64,000 nucleotides of DNA from Sulfotelmatobacter sp963788225 (GTDB taxonomy: Bacteria > Acidobacteriota > Terriglobia > Terriglobales > Acidobacteriaceae): positions 186,001-250,000 of the forward strand of contig CAWBGI010000006.1 of the NCBI GenBank assembly GCA_963788225.1. Reading direction: 5' to 3'. Position 1 is the stretch's first letter. Each line of letters starts with the position of its first letter. Of this stretch, positions 25,983 to 33,788 are shown piece by piece. Made by a program: the position numbers and the translations under genes. A model generated the notes under the pieces. That model worked only from the letters and a program-made list of their open reading frames with translations. It searched no databases and had not been told where the DNA came from.

Positions 25983-26489
25983 ATGCCGCTCATCAAGGTC
26001 ATCCGCAAGGGAGTCACTCCCTCGGTCCGCAAGGTTCCCACATCCACCTGTACTTCGGTCATGCCGATGTCGTTGGAACGTGTGGGCAAGGAAGCGGCTT
26101 CGGAAAATGAGGAACCGACGAAGGTTGAAGACGTCCAGGATGCCTTCAAAAAATTCCAGCCCAGCTTGAACTTCAAAGGCAATGCCGGAGCGGAAGAGAC
26201 TGAGTTCAAGGCGGAATTCCGGTTCCGCAGCGTCAAGGATTTCGACCCTGAGAACCTGCAAAAGCGGCAGGAGATAAAGAATGAGAACGGTGAAACCGAG
26301 TTTCTGCGCAACGACATCGCGGACCTGAAGAACCACATCGATCTCCTCTATCGTCTGAAGGATCGCTGGAAGCTTCCCACCGTGCGCCGTGCATGGAGCA
26401 ACGAACAGCAAAGAAAAGATATCCTGCAGGCGCTGGGACGGCTGCGTGGAGAATTGGAGAAAGTTGCGGGTAAGGGAGGTGCGCAGTAA
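25983..26489 (+). CDS. tssB: T6SS contractile sheath small subunit TssB
   Basis: 168 residues. It forms the contractile sheath with TssC in the cytoplasm. The body NFKGNAGAEETEFKAEFRFRSVKDFDPENL matches the TssB/VipA beta region (in pieces: FRFRSVKDFDPE is the key signature), followed by a helical C terminus with LYRLKDRWK and ILQALGRL. The N-terminal ~55 residues are longer and more varied than in Proteobacteria. ATG 25983 follows aggagaaag. It ends in TAATG with tssC, the usual coupled pair. Confidence 0.85.
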   Translation: MPLIKVIRKGVTPSVRKVPTSTCTSVMPMSLERVGKEAASENEEPTKVEDVQDAFKKFQPSLNFKGNAGAEETEFKAEFRFRSVKDFDPENLQKRQEIKNENGETEFLRNDIADLKNHIDLLYRLKDRWKLPTVRRAWSNEQQRKDILQALGRLRGELEKVAGKGGAQ

Positions 26490-27835
26490 TGGCGGACGCG
26501 ACCACGAAGTCGAGCACAACTGCTGAAATCCTGGGCGAAAGTCCAGCACGCGAACTCCTGCAGGATATCTTTGCCGACCTGCATCCGGGCTTCATCGACG
26601 AGAGCCGCGACATTACCAGCATTTTCACTCCTCAATCGGCGGGCGAGTTTCTCGGACAATTGACGAACTTCGAGAAGCTGCTCAGCGATGCCGATTCCTA
26701 CGATTCGACCGTCAAGAAAATGCAGACCCAGATCGACCAGGCCGAAGGGGTCCGCGATCAGTTGTTGGCGCAGATATTCGAGAAGATCCGCCCCATCGAA
26801 CGAAGTTACCGGCAACTCATGCTGTTCTTCGAAAACTCCAAAGTTCCCGATGGCAAAGTGCGCAAGCCGGTGGAGATCTACATTCTCAATTCCGACCCCA
26901 AGGCCATGAAAGATGTATTCAGCATGAGCGTGGCGGCGGTGGAGAACTTCGTCCGGAAGCGTAACGACAATTTTAATTTTCGCGACGACATTTGCAATTT
27001 GGTGATTCCAGGCTTCATTCCGCAGGGAGTTCGGGAGAAATTCGAGGACATCGCCAACACTTGGGGCATGTTGCTGATCAATGACCTCGACGACGAGAAG
27101 TCGTTCAAGAATGTGGAGCGCAACTTCCTGCCAGGTGGGAAGTACGAGTTCATGAAGCGGCCCGAAGATCGAGCTGCCGCCGACGTGGTCACCATGGGAT
27201 ATCTCCAGCTGCGCCCAGCCTATTGGTTCGAAAAGCAAGTTGACGGAGGCGACGATCTTTACGCCCCGCCATCGCTCGTTTTCGCCGGGGCTATTGCGCG
27301 GGCCGACGACGCGCAGGGTATCGCCCAGGGTCCCGTGGGTTCGCGCTTCGGCCAGGTCGCCGGTTCTGAGAAGTGCCGGGTCGAGCCTCTCATTGGCGAA
27401 ATGGAACATCTCAGTATGGAGCGCCAGTTGATACCCATCATTCGCGATGCCGACAACCATCTGTGCTTCTTCGGATGCCGCACCCAAGCCGATGATCCTT
27501 ACGGCGTGCTGAAGTTCTTCACCTCGTACCGGATACTGCGCTATTTGGAGCGCTGTTGCCGGCATTATTTGTTGCAAGTCGCCGGCCAGGTCCTTACCCG
27601 CGACTTCATGGACGACCAGATCGAGAAACCGCTCCGCCGTTTGCTCGACGAACAGGTGCAGCAGGGCACCATCCTGGGTTATGACCTGTCCGTGGACAAG
27701 GATTCGAATAAGCGTATGCAGGGCATTTGCGACATTACCCTGAGCGTAATGCCGACCGGCCCTGCCGAAACTTTTGTGCTGAAGATTGACGTGCCAGAGT
27801 TCAAAGCAACGGGTTCCAAGCCCGAAGGCCAATAG
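26489..27835 (+). CDS. tssC: T6SS contractile sheath large subunit TssC
   Basis: 448 residues, slightly shorter than Proteobacterial TssC (about 490). The C-terminal half bears the sheath-fold marks: PPSLVFAGAIARADDAQG, the helix CRTQADDPYGVLKFFTSYRI and the handshake-region end LSVMPTGPAETFVLKIDV. It co-assembles with TssB around the Hcp tube and is recycled by ClpV. The gene overlaps tssB by one base. A 211-bp gap with its own promoter follows before hcp. The sequence looks nearer the non-Proteobacterial sheath group than canonical VipB (impression, not computed). Confidence 0.85.
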   Translation: MADATTKSSTTAEILGESPARELLQDIFADLHPGFIDESRDITSIFTPQSAGEFLGQLTNFEKLLSDADSYDSTVKKMQTQIDQAEGVRDQLLAQIFEKIRPIERSYRQLMLFFENSKVPDGKVRKPVEIYILNSDPKAMKDVFSMSVAAVENFVRKRNDNFNFRDDICNLVIPGFIPQGVREKFEDIANTWGMLLINDLDDEKSFKNVERNFLPGGKYEFMKRPEDRAAADVVTMGYLQLRPAYWFEKQVDGGDDLYAPPSLVFAGAIARADDAQGIAQGPVGSRFGQVAGSEKCRVEPLIGEMEHLSMERQLIPIIRDADNHLCFFGCRTQADDPYGVLKFFTSYRILRYLERCCRHYLLQVAGQVLTRDFMDDQIEKPLRRLLDEQVQQGTILGYDLSVDKDSNKRMQGICDITLSVMPTGPAETFVLKIDVPEFKATGSKPEGQ

Positions 27836-27916
27836 GGTCCTCGCGCTGAGCTCGTGTTCGCCCGGCCGTGAGTGCGTTTCCCACGCTGACACAAGACAGG
27901 CGCATCTTCCGGTTTG

Positions 27917-27944
27917 TTGACGATTTTTCTGCCTGTGTTACACT
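27917..27944 (+). promoter_or_regulatory. Candidate internal promoter before the hcp pair
   Basis: TTGACG (27917-27922), a 16-base T-rich spacer and TACACT (27939-27944) lie about 100 bases before the first hcp gene. A separate promoter would fit the high Hcp dose needed for tube building, since each firing uses many Hcp hexamers. Confidence 0.45.
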
Positions 27945-28046
27945 CTCGCACGCCATTTATTTTGCACAGCACGCCGCCAAAACTCGGGGCGCGCTGTGGG
28001 GTTCGATTCAAAGACAGTTCGATTCCGAGACATAAGGAGGTCAAGC

Positions 28047-28511
28047 ATGGCTGCAACTCCCTATCGTTGTACAGTCACGATCGACGGCACGAAGTTCAAT
28101 GCCGTTGCCACCAGCGTACATTTCACCACTGAAAAGGATCGGGCCGGGGTCGCGCAGATGGGTAGTCTTCGGACCGCCATCCGCGTCTGGGCCGATTTTC
28201 ACGACGACACCAACCTGCCGCATTCCTCATTGTCGAAATTCTTCAATCTCGCCAATGTTGTCACCCGCGACAAGATCAAACCTATAAAGATCGAATTCTG
28301 GAAGGATGATTCGCATCAGGACGCTCTTTGCAGCTACAGCTTCAACGGTTGGGTGAGCCGCTTTGAAACGTCCAATCCCCACACCCTCGCCAATCCCGAC
28401 GGCAATGACGAACATCCCGCGGCGCCCACCGACCTCAACCACATGCTTGTCATGGACCTGGAGCCAGCCCTGAATCAGGCAAACTTCAAAGAAGTCACCA
28501 TGAGCAATTAG
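28047..28511 (+). CDS. hcp: T6SS tube protein Hcp/TssD, first copy
   Basis: 154 residues of the hexamer-forming inner-tube protein. Marks are the N-terminal strand YRCTVTIDGTKFNAVATSV, RVWADFHDDTNLP, the helix LSKFFNLANVVTRDKI and IKIEFWKDDSHQDALCSYSF. A strong ribosome site (aaggagg, 6 bases before ATG) indicates high expression. Compared with the second copy it has an insertion of about six residues near 115-125 (NPDGNDEHPAAP). It is aligned to copy 2 over its full length. Confidence 0.88.
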   Translation: MAATPYRCTVTIDGTKFNAVATSVHFTTEKDRAGVAQMGSLRTAIRVWADFHDDTNLPHSSLSKFFNLANVVTRDKIKPIKIEFWKDDSHQDALCSYSFNGWVSRFETSNPHTLANPDGNDEHPAAPTDLNHMLVMDLEPALNQANFKEVTMSN

Positions 28512-28528
28512 CGAAACCAGGAGGATAT

Positions 28529-28975
28529 ATGGCAGCAGCTCCCTATCGCAGCACCATTACCGTCGATGGCACCAAGTTTGACGCCGTCTCCACCGTCGTC
28601 GCCTTTCAAACCGACAAAGACCGGGCGGGCATGCCTCAGATGGGCAGTTTGCACACGGACATCCGGGTGTGGGTCGATTTCCACGATGACACCAACCTTC
28701 CACACGGAGGATTGAAGAAGCTATTTGACATGGCCAATGTCGTGACCCGTGACAAGGTTAAGGACATCAAGATCGAGTTCTGGAAGGACGATTCTCATCA
28801 GGATGCTCTCTGCAGTTACAAGTTCAAAGGCTGGATCAGCAGCTTTCATACCTGCAATCCCGGCGAGGGGGCGTTCGCAGGCAAGAAAGATGACCAGATC
28901 AACCATCTGCTTGTCCTGGATTTGGAGCCAGCCTTGAATCAGCAAAATTTCAAGGATGTTTCGATGGGTAACTGA
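28529..28975 (+). CDS. hcp: T6SS tube protein Hcp/TssD, second copy
   Basis: 148 residues, a close paralogue of the gene 17 bases upstream. Shared blocks are HDDTNLPH, ANVVTRDK, IKIEFWKDDSHQDALCSY and LDLEPALNQ-NFK-V. The ribosome site is aggaggatat. Differences cluster in the loop before the last strand (EGAFAGKKDDQ here), the part that faces the tube lumen or the stacking face, so the two may form mixed or cargo-specific rings. That is inference. Confidence 0.88.
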   Translation: MAAAPYRSTITVDGTKFDAVSTVVAFQTDKDRAGMPQMGSLHTDIRVWVDFHDDTNLPHGGLKKLFDMANVVTRDKVKDIKIEFWKDDSHQDALCSYKFKGWISSFHTCNPGEGAFAGKKDDQINHLLVLDLEPALNQQNFKDVSMGN

Positions 28976-28999
28976 GCAAGAATCACTGAGGAGCAACCG

Positions 29000-29362
29000 A
29001 TCTCATTCATTGCGTTCCCTCTTCGCTTTGGCGAAGGCTTTCTACGGCGCTGTGACGGCCCCGAGGCTGTGCTGGCTTTGGTGCGTGTGATGGCAAATAC
29101 TCCCTACGGCTCTTGGGCTGGTTGTTCTTCCTTCGGCCTTCGGGAGTTGCTCGAACAAAGCACAACACGTCCGGAGAAAGTCCAAGTAGCGTTGGACGAG
29201 ATGAATCGCGCCCTCGACGACTTGGGAATTGCAAGTTTTCGGGTCGAGAGTATTACGCGCGATTCGCTGGCGGCCGACGAAGTCGGGCAGTGGACCGTGA
29301 AGCTGATCTCCACGACAGATCCCACGAAGACGTACTCGTTCCAGTCGAGCGGACAGACGTAA
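29000..29362 (+). CDS. tssE: gp25/TssE-like baseplate protein with an apparent ATC start
   Basis: Reading from 29000 gives 120 residues: SFIAFPLRFGEGFLRRC, GPEAVLALVRVMANTPYGSW, then FGLRELLEQS and a final beta part (IASFRVESITRDS, WTVKLISTTDP). This fits the GPW/gp25 layout: an N-terminal FPFRF-like strand, a helix, a P-G turn, FG-LREL, a helix and two strands. It links sheath and baseplate. There is no ATG, GTG or TTG before the conserved part; a perfect ribosome site (gaggag, 28988-28993) lies 6 bases before ATC at 29000. The first ATG, at 29090, would delete the first strand and helix. Either the codon ATC is used or one base (ATC for ATG) is a sequencing error or mutation. Confidence 0.62.
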   Translation: MSFIAFPLRFGEGFLRRCDGPEAVLALVRVMANTPYGSWAGCSSFGLRELLEQSTTRPEKVQVALDEMNRALDDLGIASFRVESITRDSLAADEVGQWTVKLISTTDPTKTYSFQSSGQT

Positions 29363-29390
29363 TTAGGTTGGGCCGCCAGATAGAACTCGC

Positions 29391-31088
29391 ATGCGCTATG
29401 CCAATCCCAGCGCCGTCGAAATTGACCGAAAGCTCCGCGACGATTTTCGCCGGCGAGTGAAGGACTTCGGCATTTCCGCCGAAGTTACCGATCCGGTGCT
29501 GGCCGTGCTGTTCCGCACTTTCGCCCAACAACTGGAATCGCTATATGCCGAAACCGATCGCATCCGGCTGGCTCTGCTTGATGAATTGATCGCCAACCTG
29601 AGCATGGACCCGCGCATGGCACGGCCCGCCCAAACTGTGGTCCGATTCCTTCTTGACCAGGGCCAGCAGATCATCGCGGCTGGCAGTGAACTGGTGGGCG
29701 AGGCCGAGAGCGGCGAACGGCTGACCTTCATCACCGACGCTACGCTCAGCGTCTCTTCCGCACGCATTGCCTTCGCCTATGCGTATCAAGACGGCGCCCT
29801 GCGGCCAGTGTCGGGATTCGAGATGCCGGAGGCTTTACAGGCGCTTCGACCTTCCTTGGAACCCGTGCGAGTGAGTTTGGGTCCGAACCCGGCTCTGTAC
29901 CTGGCCGTAGAGAACGTCCCGCCAGATCACCTCAGCCGGCACGCTTTCTTCTTCGAACTTGGGCCCGATGCTTACCGCACCCAGCAAGCCCTGCAAAACG
30001 AGACATGGTGCGTTATGGATGCGGCCGGCGAACTGCGCGCCGCGGGTATCTTGCGGCCTCAAACAGGCAACGGGGGCGTACAGGTGCTGCAGTGGTTGGT
30101 GCCCGAAGATGTCGATGTAGCGCCACCGGAAACCGACGAGGAAGTGCCGCTCCTGCCCAATGGCTTCTACGGCCCCAGAACTTTTCTTTTTCCCGCAGTC
30201 CCGGCCGCACGCCGTTTCCGCTGCAAAGTGCCGCGAGGAATGGATGCCGCCTTGGCCAGGGTGTTCGGCAAAGATTCTTCGAAGGCACTGACGGAAGATC
30301 GGGTCTGGCTGCGAATCTCGATGCCGCGGGATGTTCCTCCTTTGCACACTTCCGTCGGCAGCATTACCCTTCACGCTATTACCGCGTCCAATGTCGAGTG
30401 CTTCAATCAGACGATAGTCTTCGAGAAGCACGGTACTTCCATTCCCATCGTGCGCGAAGAAGGAGGCGCGGCCAGTCATCTGGTCGCTCCCCTCTCCATC
30501 TTCGGAGAAGACAACGCGCCTTATCTGCCCGAGACTGAACCTTCTACCCAGACAGGTCTGGGCCGGTATGCCGTGCGGAACGGCCGCATCGAACTGAAAC
30601 CCGCCTTACGCCCCGATGGCAGCGTAACGAAATACGCCAATTTACGCTTGTGGATTACCAGCGGTGCTCTCGGGAATAAAGTCGGTCCCGGTCAGGTCAC
30701 TGGCTTCCTGAAAAAGAACCAGATTTCTGGGCTGCGTTTGGCGAACCCCACTTCTGCCGCAGGTGGCGCGGACCAGGAAGAGGTCGCCAAAGCCCAATCC
30801 CGCTTTGCCGACGCTCTGCTCTCGCGAGACCGGATCGTTACTCATGCCGACTTGACCAACGCCGTGCGCGCCTTCGACGGCCGCATTCTCGGCGCGCAAG
30901 TGGAACCTGCAGTCCGGCGAACCGAACACGGCCTGCAGAGAGTGGAGCGCGTCCGGGTGCGCATTAACCAGGACGATTTTACCGATCCCCGCGTCGAGTT
31001 GCCGATCCTGAAGACCGCTTTGCTCAAGCACCTGTCGGGCCGCTTCCCCATCGGTACGGAAGTGGCCGTGGAAGTAACCGCGTCATGA
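29391..31088 (+). CDS. tssF: T6SS baseplate wedge protein TssF-like
   Basis: 565 residues. The N-terminal helix region (DPVLAVLFRTFAQQLESLYAET, split as DPVLAVLFRTFAQQ) and PRMARPAQTVVRFL, then a beta domain, then the C-terminal baseplate-J-like part SRFADALLSRDRIVTHADL followed by FDGRILGAQVEP match TssF/VasA-type wedge proteins. It builds the cytoplasmic baseplate with TssG, TssE, TssK and VgrG. The start ATG at 29391 is the first in frame; the ribosome site is weak. Its stop overlaps tssG as ATGA. It is a little shorter than the Proteobacterial form (about 600). Confidence 0.78.
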   Translation: MRYANPSAVEIDRKLRDDFRRRVKDFGISAEVTDPVLAVLFRTFAQQLESLYAETDRIRLALLDELIANLSMDPRMARPAQTVVRFLLDQGQQIIAAGSELVGEAESGERLTFITDATLSVSSARIAFAYAYQDGALRPVSGFEMPEALQALRPSLEPVRVSLGPNPALYLAVENVPPDHLSRHAFFFELGPDAYRTQQALQNETWCVMDAAGELRAAGILRPQTGNGGVQVLQWLVPEDVDVAPPETDEEVPLLPNGFYGPRTFLFPAVPAARRFRCKVPRGMDAALARVFGKDSSKALTEDRVWLRISMPRDVPPLHTSVGSITLHAITASNVECFNQTIVFEKHGTSIPIVREEGGAASHLVAPLSIFGEDNAPYLPETEPSTQTGLGRYAVRNGRIELKPALRPDGSVTKYANLRLWITSGALGNKVGPGQVTGFLKKNQISGLRLANPTSAAGGADQEEVAKAQSRFADALLSRDRIVTHADLTNAVRAFDGRILGAQVEPAVRRTEHGLQRVERVRVRINQDDFTDPRVELPILKTALLKHLSGRFPIGTEVAVEVTAS

Positions 31089-31996
31089 CTGAAAATTTTT
31101 CCAAGATGCCGTGCTTCGAATTCGGCTTCTTCGGTTTCCACCACACCATCGACTCGGCGCTGCAGGTGCTGGCCGGCATGGGGGTCTCGCCTGCGCGGAT
31201 CAGCGTCCGCATGGCGGGGCGCGGTTACCCATCGCGCTGGATTGTAGCTCAGGATCCGGCTCCGGGGAGCGAACTCCACTCCGGAGTTTCGGTCAAGCTT
31301 TCGGTCGCGGGACTTGGCTACTTTCACGCTTTGCCTGTGGGCATGTGGGACCGGGAGACCGAAAGCGGTCCCGGAACCCAGGGCATTCTGGAAGTCCTGG
31401 ACGACCCGCTACAGAAGGCCGGACACTGGGTTCGAGAAGGGGCGCGTCTCTTTGACCTTCAGCCGGAGAATTTCGAAAACTGCTCGCGCTGGATCGCCTT
31501 GTTCGGCCTCAATCCCGACGACTGGCCCCAGGAAACCTGGTATAACCTGTCTCTTCTTCTGCCCAGTATGCAGCGGATCGCCGCCACCGAATACGGCATC
31601 CGCCTGGTGTTTCAACTCTTGCTGCAGTTGCCGGTGAATGAGATTCGTTACTTCCCGGCACATCGCAGCCTGCCCGAGAATGAACTCAGCCTCTTAGGCG
31701 AAACCTCTTGCCGGATGGGGGTGGACTATATTCTTGGAGACGCAGTCGAGGATCTTGCAGGCATGTGGCTGGTGATTGGGCCGATTTCGCTTGAGGCCTA
31801 TTACCAATACCAACAGCGGGAAAGGAAGCGGCTGGTCACTTCGGTTCTGAATCTGTGCATGAGTTGCCAGCGGAAGTGCCGGGTCACCTGGTTGGTCGAG
31901 GATCAGGCCAGAGCGCCGCGGCTGGGTTTCGAAGCGGAGAACGCGCGGTTGGGAATCAATTCGCATCTGGGACGGCCCGAGTTGGCGCCGGTCTAA
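31085..31996 (+). CDS. tssG: TssG-position baseplate protein with an N-terminal PASTA-like domain
   Basis: 303 residues. It overlaps tssF by 4 bases and lies 7 bases before tssK, the standard tssG slot. The middle and end (DWPQETWYNLSLLLPSMQ, a helical core, MGVDYILGDAVEDLAGMWLV, then IGPISLEAYYQY) fit a TssG-like fold, though similarity is remote. Residues about 30-75 read as a PASTA domain: VSPARISVRMAGRGYPSRWI followed by VAQDPAPGSELHSGVSVKLS, i.e. the V-x-x-Q-x-P-x-x-G-x-x-V-x-x-G-x-x-V motif. PASTA units in penicillin-binding proteins and kinases touch peptidoglycan. A baseplate carrying one is unusual. Confidence 0.68.
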   Translation: MTENFSKMPCFEFGFFGFHHTIDSALQVLAGMGVSPARISVRMAGRGYPSRWIVAQDPAPGSELHSGVSVKLSVAGLGYFHALPVGMWDRETESGPGTQGILEVLDDPLQKAGHWVREGARLFDLQPENFENCSRWIALFGLNPDDWPQETWYNLSLLLPSMQRIAATEYGIRLVFQLLLQLPVNEIRYFPAHRSLPENELSLLGETSCRMGVDYILGDAVEDLAGMWLVIGPISLEAYYQYQQRERKRLVTSVLNLCMSCQRKCRVTWLVEDQARAPRLGFEAENARLGINSHLGRPELAPV

Positions 31997-32003
31997 GGAG
32001 TCT

Positions 32004-33752
32004 ATGAAATCGGATGACATCAAGCTCGGCTCCGTAAATTGGGAACATGGGATGCTGCTGACGCCCGACCACTTCCTGCGCCAGGAGCGTTACTTGGACT
32101 CGTCATTGCTCTGGATGCTGCGCTACGCCACTGACGCTTATGGCTTGGTGGGCGGGGGGCCGCGTCTGGCCGAGGAGGAGCGCGGAGCGGTTCGTCATGA
32201 CCCTATCGTTGTTCTGGATGAAGATGCCGATTCCCTAAGTCTTTCGGTCACCCAGTGTCGCGGCCTCACACCCTCTGGCGGCATCGTGGAAATCGACCCG
32301 CAACATCCGCTGCATGTCCGGATTCCGAAGGGCGAACTGGAAGGCGTGGCCGAAAGCCCGATCTATATCGTCTGCGCTCCCCACGACAAACAAGTTGTCG
32401 ATGGCGAGGAGGACCCGTTCAATCCTCAAGTGAAGACCGAGCGACGTCCTGCCTACCGGCTGACGTTGAACGTCACAGCTGACAGCGCCCCCTACAGCAT
32501 GGTTGTAGCGCGCGTGCGCCGCCAGCGCTACGGGGCAGGCTACGAGAAGGACGCTGAATTCATCCCCGCCTGTACTTCTCTGTGCAGTTACAGCGAACTG
32601 ATCGCTGCCTGGCGCAAGATCGTCGATTACGTAAATTTGCTGGCGGAACGTTACACGGCGCTGCACCAGGCCATGCGCGAATTTCTGGTGCTGTTTACTG
32701 AGCGCGGCATCGAAACCGAAGTCGACGTGGAGACCATGCGCTTTGTAGACCGCATGGTCGCGGCGCTGCAAGATTGCCGCTACGCAATCCTCGATCCGGT
32801 GCAGCCCCCGCAAAAATTCTTCGTGGCCCTGCGCCGCTTCTTTCACACTGCTGCTGTTTATCTCGAGCTAACCCCGGCCGTGCAGCAATACTTCGACGCG
32901 CTCAAGGAGACCGGCGAGACCGAGTTCATCGCTCCCCTCGAACAACAGAAACAAATGATGAACGTGCTGCCCCGTTGGGACGTGCAGACCGATCTTGGCA
33001 TCGAGGTTCGCTCTTCCCTGCAGGCGCTGAATGCGCTCCACCGGTTGGAGCGCGCGCTGGAAGGCAAGTACATTGACTTCCGTATAAGTCCGTCGCTCGA
33101 AGCCATGAATTTCATCTTCGACCGCGGCGGCAAGGTTTTGTACCGCCTTGCGGCGAAACCTGCGCGGGTCCAGGGCGTCGGGGACGAGCTTACCATCTAT
33201 TTCTCCCAGCTCCGTCTGGAAGGGCGCGACAAGTATCGCCTGATCCTCGTGGGCGAACCCAATGCGACATTCGCGAAGGGGACCAAGATCGCCGTCGAGA
33301 TTCGCATCAACGAAGGCAGCGGCTTCCGGCGCCAGCCCGTGATTCTCTCCTGCGAAGTAAAGAACTCGAACCAATGCAATTTTGAGTTCGATTTCGATGC
33401 TCCCGACGTTCCAACCATCACTGATCTGAAGGTGAGCCTGCAAGCCCACCTGCCCATCCGCACGGCGTTGCTCTTCATCCGCCACCGGTTTTATGCGGGA
33501 CGCGCCCAGGAGACGCCACGCGCGGTCGAACCCGTGCCCCCGCCGCCGGAGCAGCCGGTGGGCAGAACACCCGCCGCGCGGGACGTTCCGCCGCCGCGCG
33601 CGCAGCAGCAGCCCGAGCCTCCGCCGGCGCGTGCGTCGCGCCTCGATCCCAGGGTAGATCCGCGGGCGCAGCCGGCAGACTCTCGTGAGCCGGAACGTGC
33701 CCCGTGGGAGGCGCCACCCGCGCCGCCCCCAAGGCGTCGGCGTTTGGAGTGA
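32004..33752 (+). CDS. tssK: T6SS baseplate connector TssK-like, with proline-rich tail
   Basis: 582 residues. The start VNWEHGMLLTPDHFLRQERY is the TssK signature (WxEGMxLxPQHFQxQ). A shell domain, helical middle and C-terminal head follow; the head normally binds the TssL/TssM membrane complex. After about residue 500 the protein has an added ~80-residue tail rich in Pro, Arg and Ala that ends PPRRRRLE. The ribosome site aaggag precedes ATG by 4 bases. As TssL/TssM are not visible nearby, the tail or head may dock on another membrane partner, such as the FHA membrane proteins of this locus (inference). Confidence 0.8.
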   Translation: MKSDDIKLGSVNWEHGMLLTPDHFLRQERYLDSSLLWMLRYATDAYGLVGGGPRLAEEERGAVRHDPIVVLDEDADSLSLSVTQCRGLTPSGGIVEIDPQHPLHVRIPKGELEGVAESPIYIVCAPHDKQVVDGEEDPFNPQVKTERRPAYRLTLNVTADSAPYSMVVARVRRQRYGAGYEKDAEFIPACTSLCSYSELIAAWRKIVDYVNLLAERYTALHQAMREFLVLFTERGIETEVDVETMRFVDRMVAALQDCRYAILDPVQPPQKFFVALRRFFHTAAVYLELTPAVQQYFDALKETGETEFIAPLEQQKQMMNVLPRWDVQTDLGIEVRSSLQALNALHRLERALEGKYIDFRISPSLEAMNFIFDRGGKVLYRLAAKPARVQGVGDELTIYFSQLRLEGRDKYRLILVGEPNATFAKGTKIAVEIRINEGSGFRRQPVILSCEVKNSNQCNFEFDFDAPDVPTITDLKVSLQAHLPIRTALLFIRHRFYAGRAQETPRAVEPVPPPPEQPVGRTPAARDVPPPRAQQQPEPPPARASRLDPRVDPRAQPADSREPERAPWEAPPAPPPRRRRLE

Positions 33753-33788
33753 ACTCGTCTTCGTTCTTTGGGATTCGGAGGGATCAGC

